Positions 45,169 to 53,582 of a DNA stretch of 64,000 nucleotides are shown here, piece after piece; the first letter of the stretch is position 1; each line of letters starts with the position of its first letter. The notes under the pieces are model-generated. The model was given only the letters and a program-made list of their open reading frames with translations, did not search any database and had not been told where the DNA came from. Location of the stretch: positions 434,001 to 498,000 of the forward strand of contig NZ_CP064787.1 in assembly GCF_017094505.1 (NCBI RefSeq), in the 5' to 3' direction. The position numbers and the translations under genes are program-made. This DNA comes from Halapricum desulfuricans. GTDB taxonomy: Archaea > Halobacteriota > Halobacteria > Halobacteriales > Haloarculaceae.

Positions 45169-46326
45169 TTACCGACCCGCGAGCGGACAGAGCGGATCGC
45201 TTGCGAACGGGTCGCCAGTGACGGCGTACGCGCGCGACCGGGAGCCGCCACACAGCTCCCGGTAGGGACAGCGCCCGCACCGACCGGAGAACTCCCCGGT
45301 GTCGCGCAACTGGCGGAACAGGTCGGAATCGCGATACAGCGACACCAGGTCGGTGTCGCGGACGTTGCCGGCCGACTCGGGCAGAAAGCCCGACGGGTAG
45401 ACCTCGCCGCGGTGGCTGACGAAGACGAACCCCGATCCGGCGCGGGTCGAACCGACCGAGACAGGTTCGCCCTCGACCTCGCGAGCGATCCGGCGGTACT
45501 GCGGCGCTTCGACGGTTATCAACCGGAAGGGAGCATCGCGCTGGCGACGGTATAGCCAGGCCATCCACTCGTCGGCCTCGGCCGGTGTGAGCTGATCCAG
45601 TTCGGCTCCGCGACCGATCGGCACGAGGAAGAAGACCTCCCACATGGCCGCGCCCAGATCCTCGACCTGGTCGGCGATTTCCGGCAGCGACTCGGCCGTG
45701 TTCGCGGTGACGGTCGTGTTGATCTGGATGGAGAGGCCGGCGTCCGCCGCCCACTGTGCCGCCTGCCGGACGCGCTCGTAGCTGCCCTCCTCGCCGCGGA
45801 ACTCGTCGTGGCTCTCGGCGTCCGGCCCGTCCAGCGACAGGGCCATCCGGTGGATGCCGGCGTCGGCGAACCGCTGGACGACCTCCCGGGTGAGGTTCTG
45901 CGTCGGCGCGGGCGTCACCGCCGTGGGCAGTCCCAGCTCGGAGGCGTAGTCGACCAGTTCGTCGAGATCCGGACGTTCGAGCGGGTCTCCACCGGAGAAC
46001 ACCAGAATCGGCGGGGGGTGGCCGAAGTCCGCGACGCTCTCGAGCAGTCGTTTGCCCTCCTCAGTCGTCAACTCCTCGGGATCGCGGTCGGGCTGGGCCT
46101 CGGCCCGGCAGTGGTCACACTCGAGCCCGCAGGCCTGTGTGACCTCCCAGGTGACGATCAGCGGCGTCCGCGAGAAGTCCCGGTTCATCGGCGACCCGCC
46201 CGGGTGGCTGTGCTCCCCGGGAGATTCCGATCCCGGATGGCCCGACTCCGATCCGGGGTGGCCGCTCGACCCGGACGGCGTCGGTCCCGGACGGTCCGAC
46301 GACGAATCGCGTGGCGGATGGTCCAT
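45169..46326 (-). CDS. Radical SAM/SPASM protein (haem-pathway-like)
   Basis: About 385 residues. The radical SAM cluster motif is CGLECDHC (C-x3-C-x2-C) after TWEVTQA; GGDP (in FSGGDPLERPDL) is the SAM-binding motif. The C-terminal SPASM cysteines are in CGRCPYRELCGGSRSR and DPLCPL. The pattern resembles haem-d1/alternative-haem enzymes and an uncharacterised SPASM family, so a haem or peptide modification is possible. The start is uncertain: an ATG at 46326 gives a His/Gly/Ser/Pro-rich N-terminal extension of 46 residues with repeated HPGSES units, whereas the ATG at 46188 starts at the fold. Confidence 0.8.
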   Translation of the reverse strand: MDHPPRDSSSDRPGPTPSGSSGHPGSESGHPGSESPGEHSHPGGSPMNRDFSRTPLIVTWEVTQACGLECDHCRAEAQPDRDPEELTTEEGKRLLESVADFGHPPPILVFSGGDPLERPDLDELVDYASELGLPTAVTPAPTQNLTREVVQRFADAGIHRMALSLDGPDAESHDEFRGEEGSYERVRQAAQWAADAGLSIQINTTVTANTAESLPEIADQVEDLGAAMWEVFFLVPIGRGAELDQLTPAEADEWMAWLYRRQRDAPFRLITVEAPQYRRIAREVEGEPVSVGSTRAGSGFVFVSHRGEVYPSGFLPESAGNVRDTDLVSLYRDSDLFRQLRDTGEFSGRCGRCPYRELCGGSRSRAYAVTGDPFASDPLCPLAGR

Positions 46327-46572
46327 GGCAGTCTCTCGTGACTGCGTGCTTGTTACCGTTGCGCCGGTTCCCGACGGCTGCGAAGACGCACCGCGGCCAC
46401 GCAGGGAACGTGATCGGCGGGCTTTCCATCGCGGACCCGCCACCTGCGGGCGTGCGCAGACGACTGCTCCATCCGATCGTCCTCGTGCTGGCCTGGCTGT
46501 GGGCTACCCATTGCCCCGTCCTCTCGGTGCTTGCGCTGGCGCTGATCGGAACGGGGATCGGATTCGCGGCAG

Positions 46573-47541
46573 TCACTCGTGACCGGATATCGGCACCGGT
46601 TCGTAGGGTGCTTCGAGGTACTCGATTTCGCTGTCAGACAGGTCGATCTCCAGCGCCTCGACGGCGTCCTCGAGGTGTTCGATGCTGGAGGTGCCGACGA
46701 TCGGCGCGGTCACCCAGTCCTTGTGGAACTGCCAGGCCATCGCGATCTGGGCCATCTTCACGCCCTTCTCCTCGGCGAGTTCCTGCACGCGCTCGTTGAT
46801 CTCCCGACCGCCGCCCTCCGGATAGGGCCGACCGATCGAACTCTCGTGTTCGCCCCGCGTGGTCTCCTCGAACGCCTCGTGTGGCCGGGTGAGAAAGCCG
46901 GCCCCGAGCGGGCTCCAGGGCATGACGCCGATTCCCTCCCGGTCACAGAGCGGCAGCATCTCGCGTTCCTCCTCTCGATACACGAGGTTGTAGAGGTTCT
47001 GCATCGTGGCGAACCGCTCCAGCCCGAGCCGGTCGCTGGTGTGCAGCGCCTCGGCGAACTGGTAGGCCCACATCGACGAGGCCCCGACATGTCGGACCTG
47101 CCCGCGGCGAACGGCGTCGTCGAGCGCCCGGAGCGTCTGCTCGATGGGCGTGTCCTCGTCCCAGCGGTGAATCTGGTAGAGATCGACCGTCTCCATGCCG
47201 AGTCGATCCAGCGAGTTCGATAGCTCCTGTTCGATCGTCTTCCGGGAGAGGCCCTGCGAGTTGGGGTCGTCCTCGTCCATCTGGAAGTAGACCTTCGTTG
47301 CGACGACCTGCTCGTCGCGGTCGTACTCCGCGAGCACGTCCCCGAGGATCTCCTCGCTCTCACCGCCCGAGTAGACGTTGGCAGTGTCGAAGAAGTTGAT
47401 TCCCAGATCGATCGCACGCTCGATGAGCTCGCGGCTTTCGTCCTCGTCGAGCATCCACTCGTCGCTCGACCCGAAACTCATGCATCCGAGGGCGATCTGA
47501 CTCACTGTCACTCCAGTCGATCCGAGCGTCGTATACTTCAC
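46573..47541 (-). CDS. Aldo/keto reductase
   Basis: A 322-residue NADPH-dependent oxidoreductase with a TIM barrel. It shows LGSTGVTVSQIALGCMSFG, the catalytic set Asp/Tyr (NFFDTANVYSGGESE), Lys (VVATKVYFQM) and His (YQIHRWDEDTP). GVMPWSPLGAGFLT and the C-terminal TSSIEHLEDAVEALEIDLSD are typical of the AKR11/YajO-type group. Substrate unknown. A 246-bp gap toward the radical SAM gene (46327-46572) holds no convincing gene. Confidence 0.92.
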   Translation of the reverse strand: MKYTTLGSTGVTVSQIALGCMSFGSSDEWMLDEDESRELIERAIDLGINFFDTANVYSGGESEEILGDVLAEYDRDEQVVATKVYFQMDEDDPNSQGLSRKTIEQELSNSLDRLGMETVDLYQIHRWDEDTPIEQTLRALDDAVRRGQVRHVGASSMWAYQFAEALHTSDRLGLERFATMQNLYNLVYREEEREMLPLCDREGIGVMPWSPLGAGFLTRPHEAFEETTRGEHESSIGRPYPEGGGREINERVQELAEEKGVKMAQIAMAWQFHKDWVTAPIVGTSSIEHLEDAVEALEIDLSDSEIEYLEAPYEPVPISGHE

Positions 47542-47607
47542 AACCCGTCATTGTTCTCGACGCGGCCACTAAGCGTTACTGGCACCGACCACAGGGGACC
47601 GCCTGCG

Positions 47608-47928
47608 TCACTCCCGGCGCTGCCAGTCCTCGGCGGCCTCGAGAGTCGGTTCGACGGATTCGATGTCGGCCTGGATCGCGCCGTAGAAGCGCCGGAACCC
47701 GACCGGCGTGCGGACGCACAGCACGACGGTGTAGTCGGTCACCTCGAAGACGGACAGCGACCAGGACCCGTCGACGTACTCGAACTCGCCGCGACGCGTG
47801 GCTTCGTCGTCGGTGACGACCCGTTCGCCCAGTTGACAGCTCAGTCGGGTCAGTGGCGACAGATCGAACGGCACGACTGACGGCAGTTTCGGGGCCGACG
47901 CGCCGTCCGGTGTGCTGCGAGTGGCCAT
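47608..47928 (-). CDS. Hypothetical haloarchaeal protein
   Basis: About 106 residues from an ATG at 47928 (MATRSTPDG); the open frame continues 21 codons upstream without haloarchaeal-type acidity. It is a small alpha/beta protein with two Cys and no membrane segment (SCQLGERVVTDDEATRRGEF, DYTVVLCVRTPVGFRRFYGA). I do not recognise a family. It is divergent from dapD. Confidence 0.55.
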   Translation of the reverse strand: MATRSTPDGASAPKLPSVVPFDLSPLTRLSCQLGERVVTDDEATRRGEFEYVDGSWSLSVFEVTDYTVVLCVRTPVGFRRFYGAIQADIESVEPTLEAAEDWQRRE

Positions 47929-48036
47929 ACACTGACTACGGCAGTCGTTCCCAAAAACTGTGCTGTTCGCCGGCCCGAGCGCAACTACCAAAGAGAGAGC
48001 CGGCAGTATAAAGGGCCGCCGACCGAACCCGTCCGC

Positions 48037-48870
48037 ATGAGCCTACAAAGCGACGTCGAAGCCCTCTGGCAGCGATACGACGACGGCCTGACCGCCGCCG
48101 AGGCCGACAGCGACGACCGCGCGACCCTCGAACGGTTCCTGCAGGCCCTGGAAGCCGGCGACGTACGGGCCGCCGAACCCGACGGGGACGACTGGACGGT
48201 CAACGAGTGGGTCAAGCGGGGGATCCTCCTCAATTTCGGTCTGCGCGAGACCGAGCCACGCGAGTACGGCGACGTCACCTATCACGACGTCCTCCCGCTC
48301 AGGGAGACCGACGACCTGGGCGAGCGCGGCACGCGCAACACGCCCGACGGGACGGTGATCCGGCGCGGTGCCTACGTCGGCAGCGACGCGATCATGATGA
48401 GCCCCTCGTTCGTCAACGTCGGCGCGCACGTCGGCGACGGGACGCTGATCGACTCCAGCGATACCGTCGGGTCGTGTGCCCAGATCGGATCGAACGTCAA
48501 ACTCGGCGCGAACACGCTGATCGGCGGCGTCCTCGAACCGGTCGAGGACAGCCCCGTCATCGTCGAAGACGGCGTCTCGCTGGGTGCCGGCTGTCGGGTC
48601 ACCAGTGGCTTCCGGGTCGGCGAGAACTCGATCGTCGGCGAGAACACCCTGCTGACCCCGCGGATTCCGGTCTACGACCTCGTCGAAGAGGACGTGCTGT
48701 ACGGCGAACTGCCGGCGAACAGGCGGGCGTTCACGCGCTTCGTCGAGTCGTCGGTGAGCGAGCACGACCTCTTCGACGGCGGCGCGTACAAGCCGGCCGT
48801 CGTCGCGACCCACGTCGAGGAAGAGACCCTCGAGGCCGCCGAGAAAGAGGATATCCTGCGGGACAACTGA
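48037..48870 (+). CDS. dapD: Tetrahydrodipicolinate N-succinyltransferase
   Basis: A 277-residue enzyme of lysine/diaminopimelate synthesis. The N-terminal helical domain (LERFLQALEAGDVRAAEPDG, VNEWVKRGILLNF) is followed by a left-handed beta-helix of hexapeptide repeats (GAYVGSDAIMMSPSFVNVGA, IGSNVKLGANTLIGG). A C-terminal extension follows. These features match DapD of bacteria; the other dap genes are not adjacent. The prenyl synthase gene follows 46 nt downstream on the same strand. Confidence 0.92.
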   Translation: MSLQSDVEALWQRYDDGLTAAEADSDDRATLERFLQALEAGDVRAAEPDGDDWTVNEWVKRGILLNFGLRETEPREYGDVTYHDVLPLRETDDLGERGTRNTPDGTVIRRGAYVGSDAIMMSPSFVNVGAHVGDGTLIDSSDTVGSCAQIGSNVKLGANTLIGGVLEPVEDSPVIVEDGVSLGAGCRVTSGFRVGENSIVGENTLLTPRIPVYDLVEEDVLYGELPANRRAFTRFVESSVSEHDLFDGGAYKPAVVATHVEEETLEAAEKEDILRDN

Positions 48871-48916
48871 TCACGACCGTCACGTACTTTACACCCCAGT
48901 CCGAAGGGCGGGTCCG

Positions 48917-49759
48917 ATGGAGTATCTGGAGCGTCGTCGGTCGCTCGTCGCCGAGCAACTGGAGGCGGTCGTCGAGCGAGTCGAGCCGGACGCGCTGGGA
49001 GCGCAACTCGAGCACGTCGTGCTCGCCGGCGGCAAGCGCGTGCGGCCGATCGTGACAGTGCTGGTCTGTGAGGCGCTGGGCGGCGACACCAAGGACGCCC
49101 TGGAGTTTGCGGTCGGGATCGAACTCGTTCACAACGCCTCGCTGGTGATCGACGACATCATCGACGAGTCGGACCTGCGTCGGGGTTCGGAGAGCGCCTG
49201 GGCGGCGTTCGGTCACGGGTCGGCGATCATCGCCAGCGACGGGTTGCTCGGGGAGGCGTTCGATCTCTTCTCCAGTGACGAGCGAGCGATGCGGGTCGTC
49301 TCCGAGGCGATGGTCGAACTCGGCGAGGGCGAGGCCTCGGAGCTGGTCGCCCAGCCGACCTCCGAGGAGGAGTACATGCGACTGGCGCGTCGCAAGACTG
49401 GCGCGCTGTTCCGGGCGGCCGCCGAACTGGGTGCGATCGCGGCCGACGCCGATCCGTACGCCGTCGAGGCCGCCGGCGACTACGCCGAGCGCGTGGGCGT
49501 GGCCTTCCAGATGCGCGACGACGTGCTGGACGCGACCGCAGACGCAGAGAGACTGGGCAAACCCGCCGGGCAGGACGCCGCCATGGAGCGGCCCTCACTG
49601 GTCGAGGTGACCCAGCTCACCCCCGAAGAGGCAAACGAGCGCGCCCGCGCCCAGTCCGACGCCGCGCTGGAGGCGCTCTCGGCGATCGAGGTCGAAGACG
49701 AGCAGGCGCTGGCGTATCTGGAGGATCTGGCGAAGTTCGTCGTCGTCCGTGAACGGTAG
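48917..49759 (+). CDS. Polyprenyl (geranylgeranyl) diphosphate synthase family protein
   Basis: A 280-residue trans-prenyltransferase, probably making geranylgeranyl or related diphosphate for archaeal lipids, quinones or carotenoids. The first aspartate-rich motif is VIDDIIDES and the second MRDDVLDAT, both DDxxD. VLAGGKRVRPIV binds isopentenyl diphosphate. The protein is shorter than IdsA (about 350) because it lacks some N-terminal helices, so another chain length is possible. A repeat module begins at its stop codon and expands into a tandem array. Confidence 0.88.
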   Translation: MEYLERRRSLVAEQLEAVVERVEPDALGAQLEHVVLAGGKRVRPIVTVLVCEALGGDTKDALEFAVGIELVHNASLVIDDIIDESDLRRGSESAWAAFGHGSAIIASDGLLGEAFDLFSSDERAMRVVSEAMVELGEGEASELVAQPTSEEEYMRLARRKTGALFRAAAELGAIAADADPYAVEAAGDYAERVGVAFQMRDDVLDATADAERLGKPAGQDAAMERPSLVEVTQLTPEEANERARAQSDAALEALSAIEVEDEQALAYLEDLAKFVVVRER

Positions 49760-50336
49760 CGATAGCGACCGCAGGGAGCTATCGAATAGCGAGCGGCGAA
49801 GCCGTGAGCAGCGAGGACGAGCGTAGCGAGTCCTCGAAACAGCGAGCGGGGAAGAATGACCCGTGAGCAGCGAGGACGAGCGTAGCGAGTCCTCGAAACA
49901 GCGAGCGGGGAAGAATGACCCGTGAGCAGCGAGGACGAGCGTAGCGAGTCCTCGAAACAGCGAGCGGGGAAGAATGACCCGTGAGCAGCGAGGACGAGCG
50001 TAGCGAGTCCTCGAAACAGCGAGCGGGGAAGAATGACCCGTGAGCAGCGAGGACGAGCGTAGCGAGTCCTCGAAACAGCGAGCGGGGAAGAATGACCCGT
50101 GAGCAGCGAGGACGAGCGTAGCGAGTCCTCGAAACAGCGAGCGGGGAAGAATGACCCGTGAGCAGCGAGGACGAGCGTAGCGAGTCCTCGAAACAGCGAG
50201 CGGGGAAGAATGACCCGTGAGCAGCGAGGACGAGCGTAGCGAGTCCTCGAAACAGCGAGCGGGGAAGAATGACCCGTGAGCAGCGAGGGCGAGCGTAGCG
50301 AGTCCTCGAAACAGCGAGCGGTGACGAAGGAACCGC
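49760..50336. repeat. 59-bp tandem repeat array (eight near-identical units and one diverged)
   Basis: After a first module with a CGATAGC/GCTATCG hairpin at 49760-49784, a 59-bp unit starts at 49802. It repeats at 49861, 49920, 49979, 50038, 50097, 50156 and 50215, then in a diverged form at 50274. Each unit holds a CGAGGAC/GTCCTCG hairpin with GAGCGTAGCGA in the loop, then ACAGCGAGCGGGGAAG and ATGACC. There are no spacers, so it is not a CRISPR. The period is not a multiple of three and the array is not coding. Related modules occur at 53.4 kb. Confidence 0.92.
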
Positions 50337-50435
50337 GAGTAGCGAGTCCCCGAAATGGGGGGGATGAACGGGAAAAAAAAAAGATTTGACAAAAATTTAA
50401 AGTATATACCTGTCGTTGCTTTTACAGGGACAAAA

Positions 50436-51005
50436 ATGGAGCAATCCAGACGGGCAGTCATGGCGATGGGGGTGACAGCCGTCGCTGGGCTTGCAGGCTG
50501 TGCTACAATCAGCGGTATGCTGGAAAGACGGAAGGCACGGGTACAAACGAGCAATGGAGGAGGATCTCAGTCGCGGTATATCAAGGGACAGCCCACGTTC
50601 GAAGCCGCCCCTGCTGCTGACGGCTGGCTCGTGGTGGATCCAGGGTGGATGGACGACAATGTCCGATGGGAGCATGTGGGGGGCGAAAAAATGAGCTTAC
50701 GACGGATCCAGGGCAATCTGAACGCTGAAACGTTCCTGACTGTATTTGTCGGTGCGCTCCCGTTCGGCTACGGGCTGGGCGACTACCGCGATGCACATCT
50801 CGAGAACCGAACGATACACGTCTACGCAGAAGCGACAGAAACGTCAGTCGGTGGGGTCGATGACCCTAACGATCCCGAATATACCTACGATTACTCCTTC
50901 ATCCTCTGGCGGCTCCTTGACGATGCCAAGCCGCCGACTGAGATGGATTTCAACTTCAGATTGGGGGCGTTGAGTGCAGACACCGCGACAGAGACGGCCG
51001 AGTGA
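50436..51005 (+). CDS. Tat-exported lipoprotein of unknown function
   Basis: A 189-residue protein starting MEQSRRAVMAMGVTAVAGLAGC: twin Arg, a weak hydrophobic core and a lipobox Cys at residue 22, the usual haloarchaeal Tat lipoprotein signal. The mature part is beta-rich with GWLVVDPGWMDDNVRWE and an acidic YDYSFILWRLLDD. The upstream 50372-50435 is strikingly AT-rich (a ten-base A run, then TTTAAAGTATATA near 50396) and should hold its promoter. Base composition is lower in GC than its neighbours. No family recognised. Confidence 0.7.
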   Translation: MEQSRRAVMAMGVTAVAGLAGCATISGMLERRKARVQTSNGGGSQSRYIKGQPTFEAAPAADGWLVVDPGWMDDNVRWEHVGGEKMSLRRIQGNLNAETFLTVFVGALPFGYGLGDYRDAHLENRTIHVYAEATETSVGGVDDPNDPEYTYDYSFILWRLLDDAKPPTEMDFNFRLGALSADTATETAE

Positions 51006-51083
51006 ACTCGCCCGCCCGACAGGTGATCACGCCATCTCGTCGAGACGCAATCCTTACCACTCACAGCGGCCAAAATCCCTCCA

Positions 51084-51653
51084 ATGAGAGTCATCGGAAC
51101 CGTCGGACTGCCGGGCAGCGGCAAGAGCGAGGCGGCCGAGGTCGCCCGCGGTCTCGACATCCCAGTGGTCACGATGGGGGACGTCATCCGGGCGGCGTGT
51201 CGCGATCGGGGGCTGGACCCTGCGACCCATCACGGCGAGGTCGCCACGGCCCTGCGCGAGGAGAACGGCCCCGCTGCGATCGCCGAACGGTCGCTGCCGC
51301 TCGTCCGCGAGGCGCTCGAAGACAGCGACACCGTCCTCATCGACGGCATCCGGTCTGACGTCGAGGTCGAAGCCTTCCGCGAGGCCTTCGGGGAGGACTT
51401 CGAGTTGCTCAGCATCGAGGCGCCCAGAGAGTTGCGGGCCGACCGCCTCGACCTGCGCGGCAGGGACGCCGGCGTCGAGGAGGGCGGCGAGAGCCTCGAG
51501 GCACGCGACGAGCGCGAGCTCGGGTTCGGCATGGGCGAGGCGATGGCGATGGCAGACGCGACCGTCGAGAACGCCGACTCGCTGGCGGCGTTTCACGACC
51601 GGATCGAGACGCTGTTGACCGACGGACTCGAAGCGACGGAGGGCGAGCGATGA
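51084..51653 (+). CDS. UPF0200-family nucleotide kinase-like protein
   Basis: A 189-residue P-loop protein: Walker A GLPGSGKSEAAE at the N-terminus, VVTMGDVIRAACRDRG and DTVLIDGIRSDVEVEAF matching the archaeal UPF0200 family. The fold resembles dephospho-CoA and adenylate kinases; the real substrate is not known. It overlaps the UPF0201 gene by 4 nt, an arrangement I recall as conserved in archaea, so the two probably act together. Confidence 0.85.
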   Translation: MRVIGTVGLPGSGKSEAAEVARGLDIPVVTMGDVIRAACRDRGLDPATHHGEVATALREENGPAAIAERSLPLVREALEDSDTVLIDGIRSDVEVEAFREAFGEDFELLSIEAPRELRADRLDLRGRDAGVEEGGESLEARDERELGFGMGEAMAMADATVENADSLAAFHDRIETLLTDGLEATEGER

Positions 51654-52072
51654 GCGACGTCTACAGCGTGGACGTCCAGATCACCGCGCCGGTCTACGAG
51701 ACGGAGGTCCCGGATCGGGTGGCCGACGCGATCACGAACCTCTTCCCGGGGGCGCAACTCGACCACCGGCACGGCGAGATCGTCGGCGAGACTCACGACC
51801 TGAGCCACTTCTCGGAGCTGCTGCACCGCCGGGAGATACTTGACACCGCCCGGGGTGCGTTCTTCGAGAACCGCCGGGGAGACGCGTTCAGTTTCGACCT
51901 GAAGAAGCAGGCGGCCTTCCAGGGCGTGGTCAACTTCGCCGTCGGCGACCCCGACGAACTCGGCGAGATCCACGTCCGGGTGCGCGTGACCGAACCGGAC
52001 GTCGAGACGTTTATCGACCACATCGCGCCGCCGACCGAGGAGGGGCGTCCGGTCGAGACCGACGACCGATGA
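51650..52072 (+). CDS. UPF0201-family protein
   Basis: A 140-residue protein. VDVQITAPVYETEVPDRVADA and IVGETHDLSHFSELLHRREI, then AFQGVVNFAVGDPDELGEI, match the archaeal UPF0201 (RNA-binding-like) family of unknown function. It lies between the UPF0200 kinase and a HAD hydrolase with 4-nt overlaps on both sides, so all three form one operon. Confidence 0.85.
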   Translation: MSDVYSVDVQITAPVYETEVPDRVADAITNLFPGAQLDHRHGEIVGETHDLSHFSELLHRREILDTARGAFFENRRGDAFSFDLKKQAAFQGVVNFAVGDPDELGEIHVRVRVTEPDVETFIDHIAPPTEEGRPVETDDR

Positions 52073-52686
52073 CGACCGCGATTTTCTTCGACTGTGACGG
52101 CACGCTCGTGCGCTTCGAGCGCTCGTATGCCGACCTGCTGCGGGACGTCTTCGAGGCCGAACTCGGCGGTGCGCCCGACCGGTATCTCGGCGCCTACGAC
52201 GAGGGGTTTTCGGCGGCGTTCGAGTCGCTTGAGCCCGATCCCGTCCGGCGAGGGATGGAAGCCGTCCTCGAGGAAGCGGCCCGGGACGGCGATCCGGACG
52301 CGATGGTCGCGTCGCTGCAGGCGGCCGAACACGAGCACACGACGGTCCCGGAGGGGACCCGCGAGAGTCTCGACGCCCTGCGCGAGTCGAATCGACTGGG
52401 CGTGCTCACCAACGGCGTCGGCGACTGGCAGCGCGAGAAACTCGCGGCCCACGACCTGCTCCCGTACTTCGAGACTGTCGTCTCCTCGTACGACGTCGGG
52501 GCGCACAAGCCCGCCCCCGAACCGTTCGAGGAGGCCCGACGGCGGATCGACGCCGAGCGGTACGTGATGGTCGGCGACAGCGATTCGGACATCGAGGGCG
52601 CGCGTAACGCCGGGTTCGTACCCGTCCGCGTCGAAGAGAGGGCGGATGCACCGGAGTTCTGGACGACGGTGCGGGCGCTGGTCTAG
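52069..52686 (+). CDS. HAD-superfamily hydrolase
   Basis: A 205-residue phosphatase-like protein. HAD motif I is FFDCDGTLVRFE (nucleophile Asp), motif II VLTNG, motif III the Lys in GAHKPAPEPFEEA, and motif IV MVGDSDSDIEGARNAGF. It has a four-helix cap. Substrate unknown; its coupling to UPF0200/0201 may hint at a cofactor or nucleotide phosphate. Confidence 0.88.
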   Translation: MTTAIFFDCDGTLVRFERSYADLLRDVFEAELGGAPDRYLGAYDEGFSAAFESLEPDPVRRGMEAVLEEAARDGDPDAMVASLQAAEHEHTTVPEGTRESLDALRESNRLGVLTNGVGDWQREKLAAHDLLPYFETVVSSYDVGAHKPAPEPFEEARRRIDAERYVMVGDSDSDIEGARNAGFVPVRVEERADAPEFWTTVRALV

Positions 52687-52762
52687 GCAAGGTCGCGGCC
52701 GGGGATGTTGTCTTGCCTCTGTCTGACGGGAGATTTTGTATTTCGCGGACGTGGACACGCGT

Positions 52763-53443
52763 ATGACCAGTCTCGGGGAGGCCTACGAACGGCGCGAGTG
52801 GGGCGACCGGGACCGCCAGCGGGTCGTCGCCGGCGTCGGTACGTTCCTGGCGGGCGCGGCGGCGATCGCCGCCGCGATCGCGCTGGTCGCGACCCCGCTG
52901 GGCGAGGCGCTCGGCCTGACGGGGCAGTACGAGGCCCGGGAGGCCGCCGGCGTGCTTGCGGGGCTGGGCGTGCCGGCGATATTGCTCAGCGTGGTTGCCG
53001 TCCTCCCCTCGAGTCGCCGGCAGGGGATCGGCGTCGTCGCCGGGGCGGCGGTCTCGCTCGTCGGGGTCGGGCTGTTCGTCTACGCCTATCCCTGGATGTG
53101 GCCGCCGGCCGAGCCGTCGTATGCCTTCGAGACGACGATGGTCTACTTTCTCGGGTCGCTGCTGGCGCTGTGGTCGGTGTTCTCGACGGTCGCCAGCTAT
53201 CGCGTCCGCAACGATCCCCAGGGGACGGTCCGGATGGAGGTAACCCGCGAGGGCGAGACTAGGACTGTCCGCGTCTCGCGCGATCAGTACCAGCAGTATC
53301 GGCGGGCTATCCGTGGGGACGGCGGCGAGCAGTCGGACGTGATTCGCGAGATCGAATCCGAGTTCGGGGGACAGGGAGACTCCGAGCGAAGCGAGGAATT
53401 CCCGGACAGCGAGCGGGGAAGCATGACCCGTGAGAAGCGATAG
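52763..53443 (+). CDS. Membrane protein of unknown function
   Basis: A 226-residue protein with four hydrophobic segments in the first 150 residues (GTFLAGAAAIAAAIALVATP, VLAGLGVPAILLSVVAVLP, GVVAGAAVSLVGVGLFVYAY, TMVYFLGSLLALWSVFSTVA). A basic and acidic cytoplasmic tail follows. The final ~20 residues (SERSEEFPDSERGSMTREKR) are encoded by a repeat module, and the stop codon TAG lies in the module's CGATAGC arm. ATG at 52763 chosen over an in-frame start nine codons earlier. Confidence 0.7.
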   Translation: MTSLGEAYERREWGDRDRQRVVAGVGTFLAGAAAIAAAIALVATPLGEALGLTGQYEAREAAGVLAGLGVPAILLSVVAVLPSSRRQGIGVVAGAAVSLVGVGLFVYAYPWMWPPAEPSYAFETTMVYFLGSLLALWSVFSTVASYRVRNDPQGTVRMEVTREGETRTVRVSRDQYQQYRRAIRGDGGEQSDVIREIESEFGGQGDSERSEEFPDSERGSMTREKR

Positions 53444-53534
53444 CGACCGGGGGAGCTATCGTCAACAGCGAGCGGGGAAGCATGACCCGTGAGAAGCGAT
53501 AGCGACCGGGGGAGTCCTCGAAACGGCGAGCGGT
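53381..53534. repeat. Stop-codon-associated repeat modules related to the 59-bp array
   Basis: Two modules share GCGAGCGGGGAAG, then CATGACCCGTGAGAAG, with the array at 49.8 kb. The first has a CGATAGC/GCTATCG hairpin (53438-53444 with 53455-53461) and contains the stop codon of the upstream gene. The second starts with CGATAGC but ends GTCCTCG, the right arm of the other hairpin type, so its arms do not pair: a chimaera. Both precede priL. Confidence 0.75.
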
Positions 53535-53582
53535 CGCCGGGACCGTCGAGTTTATTCGCGCGGGCACGCAACCCGGAGTCGA

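Noticed and set aside
46327-46572. Possible small membrane protein on plus (hydrophobic stretch around 46470-46560)
   Set aside because: It has no ATG, continues into the antisense of the aldo/keto reductase gene and matches no family I know.
49802-50332. Possible CRISPR array
   Set aside because: Units are directly adjacent with no spacers and no cas genes are near; it is a simple tandem repeat.
49595-50554. Long open frame on minus across the tandem repeat, with 59-residue internal repeats
   Set aside because: It only reads the 59-bp array through all three frames, runs antisense into the prenyl synthase gene and has no haloarchaeal composition.
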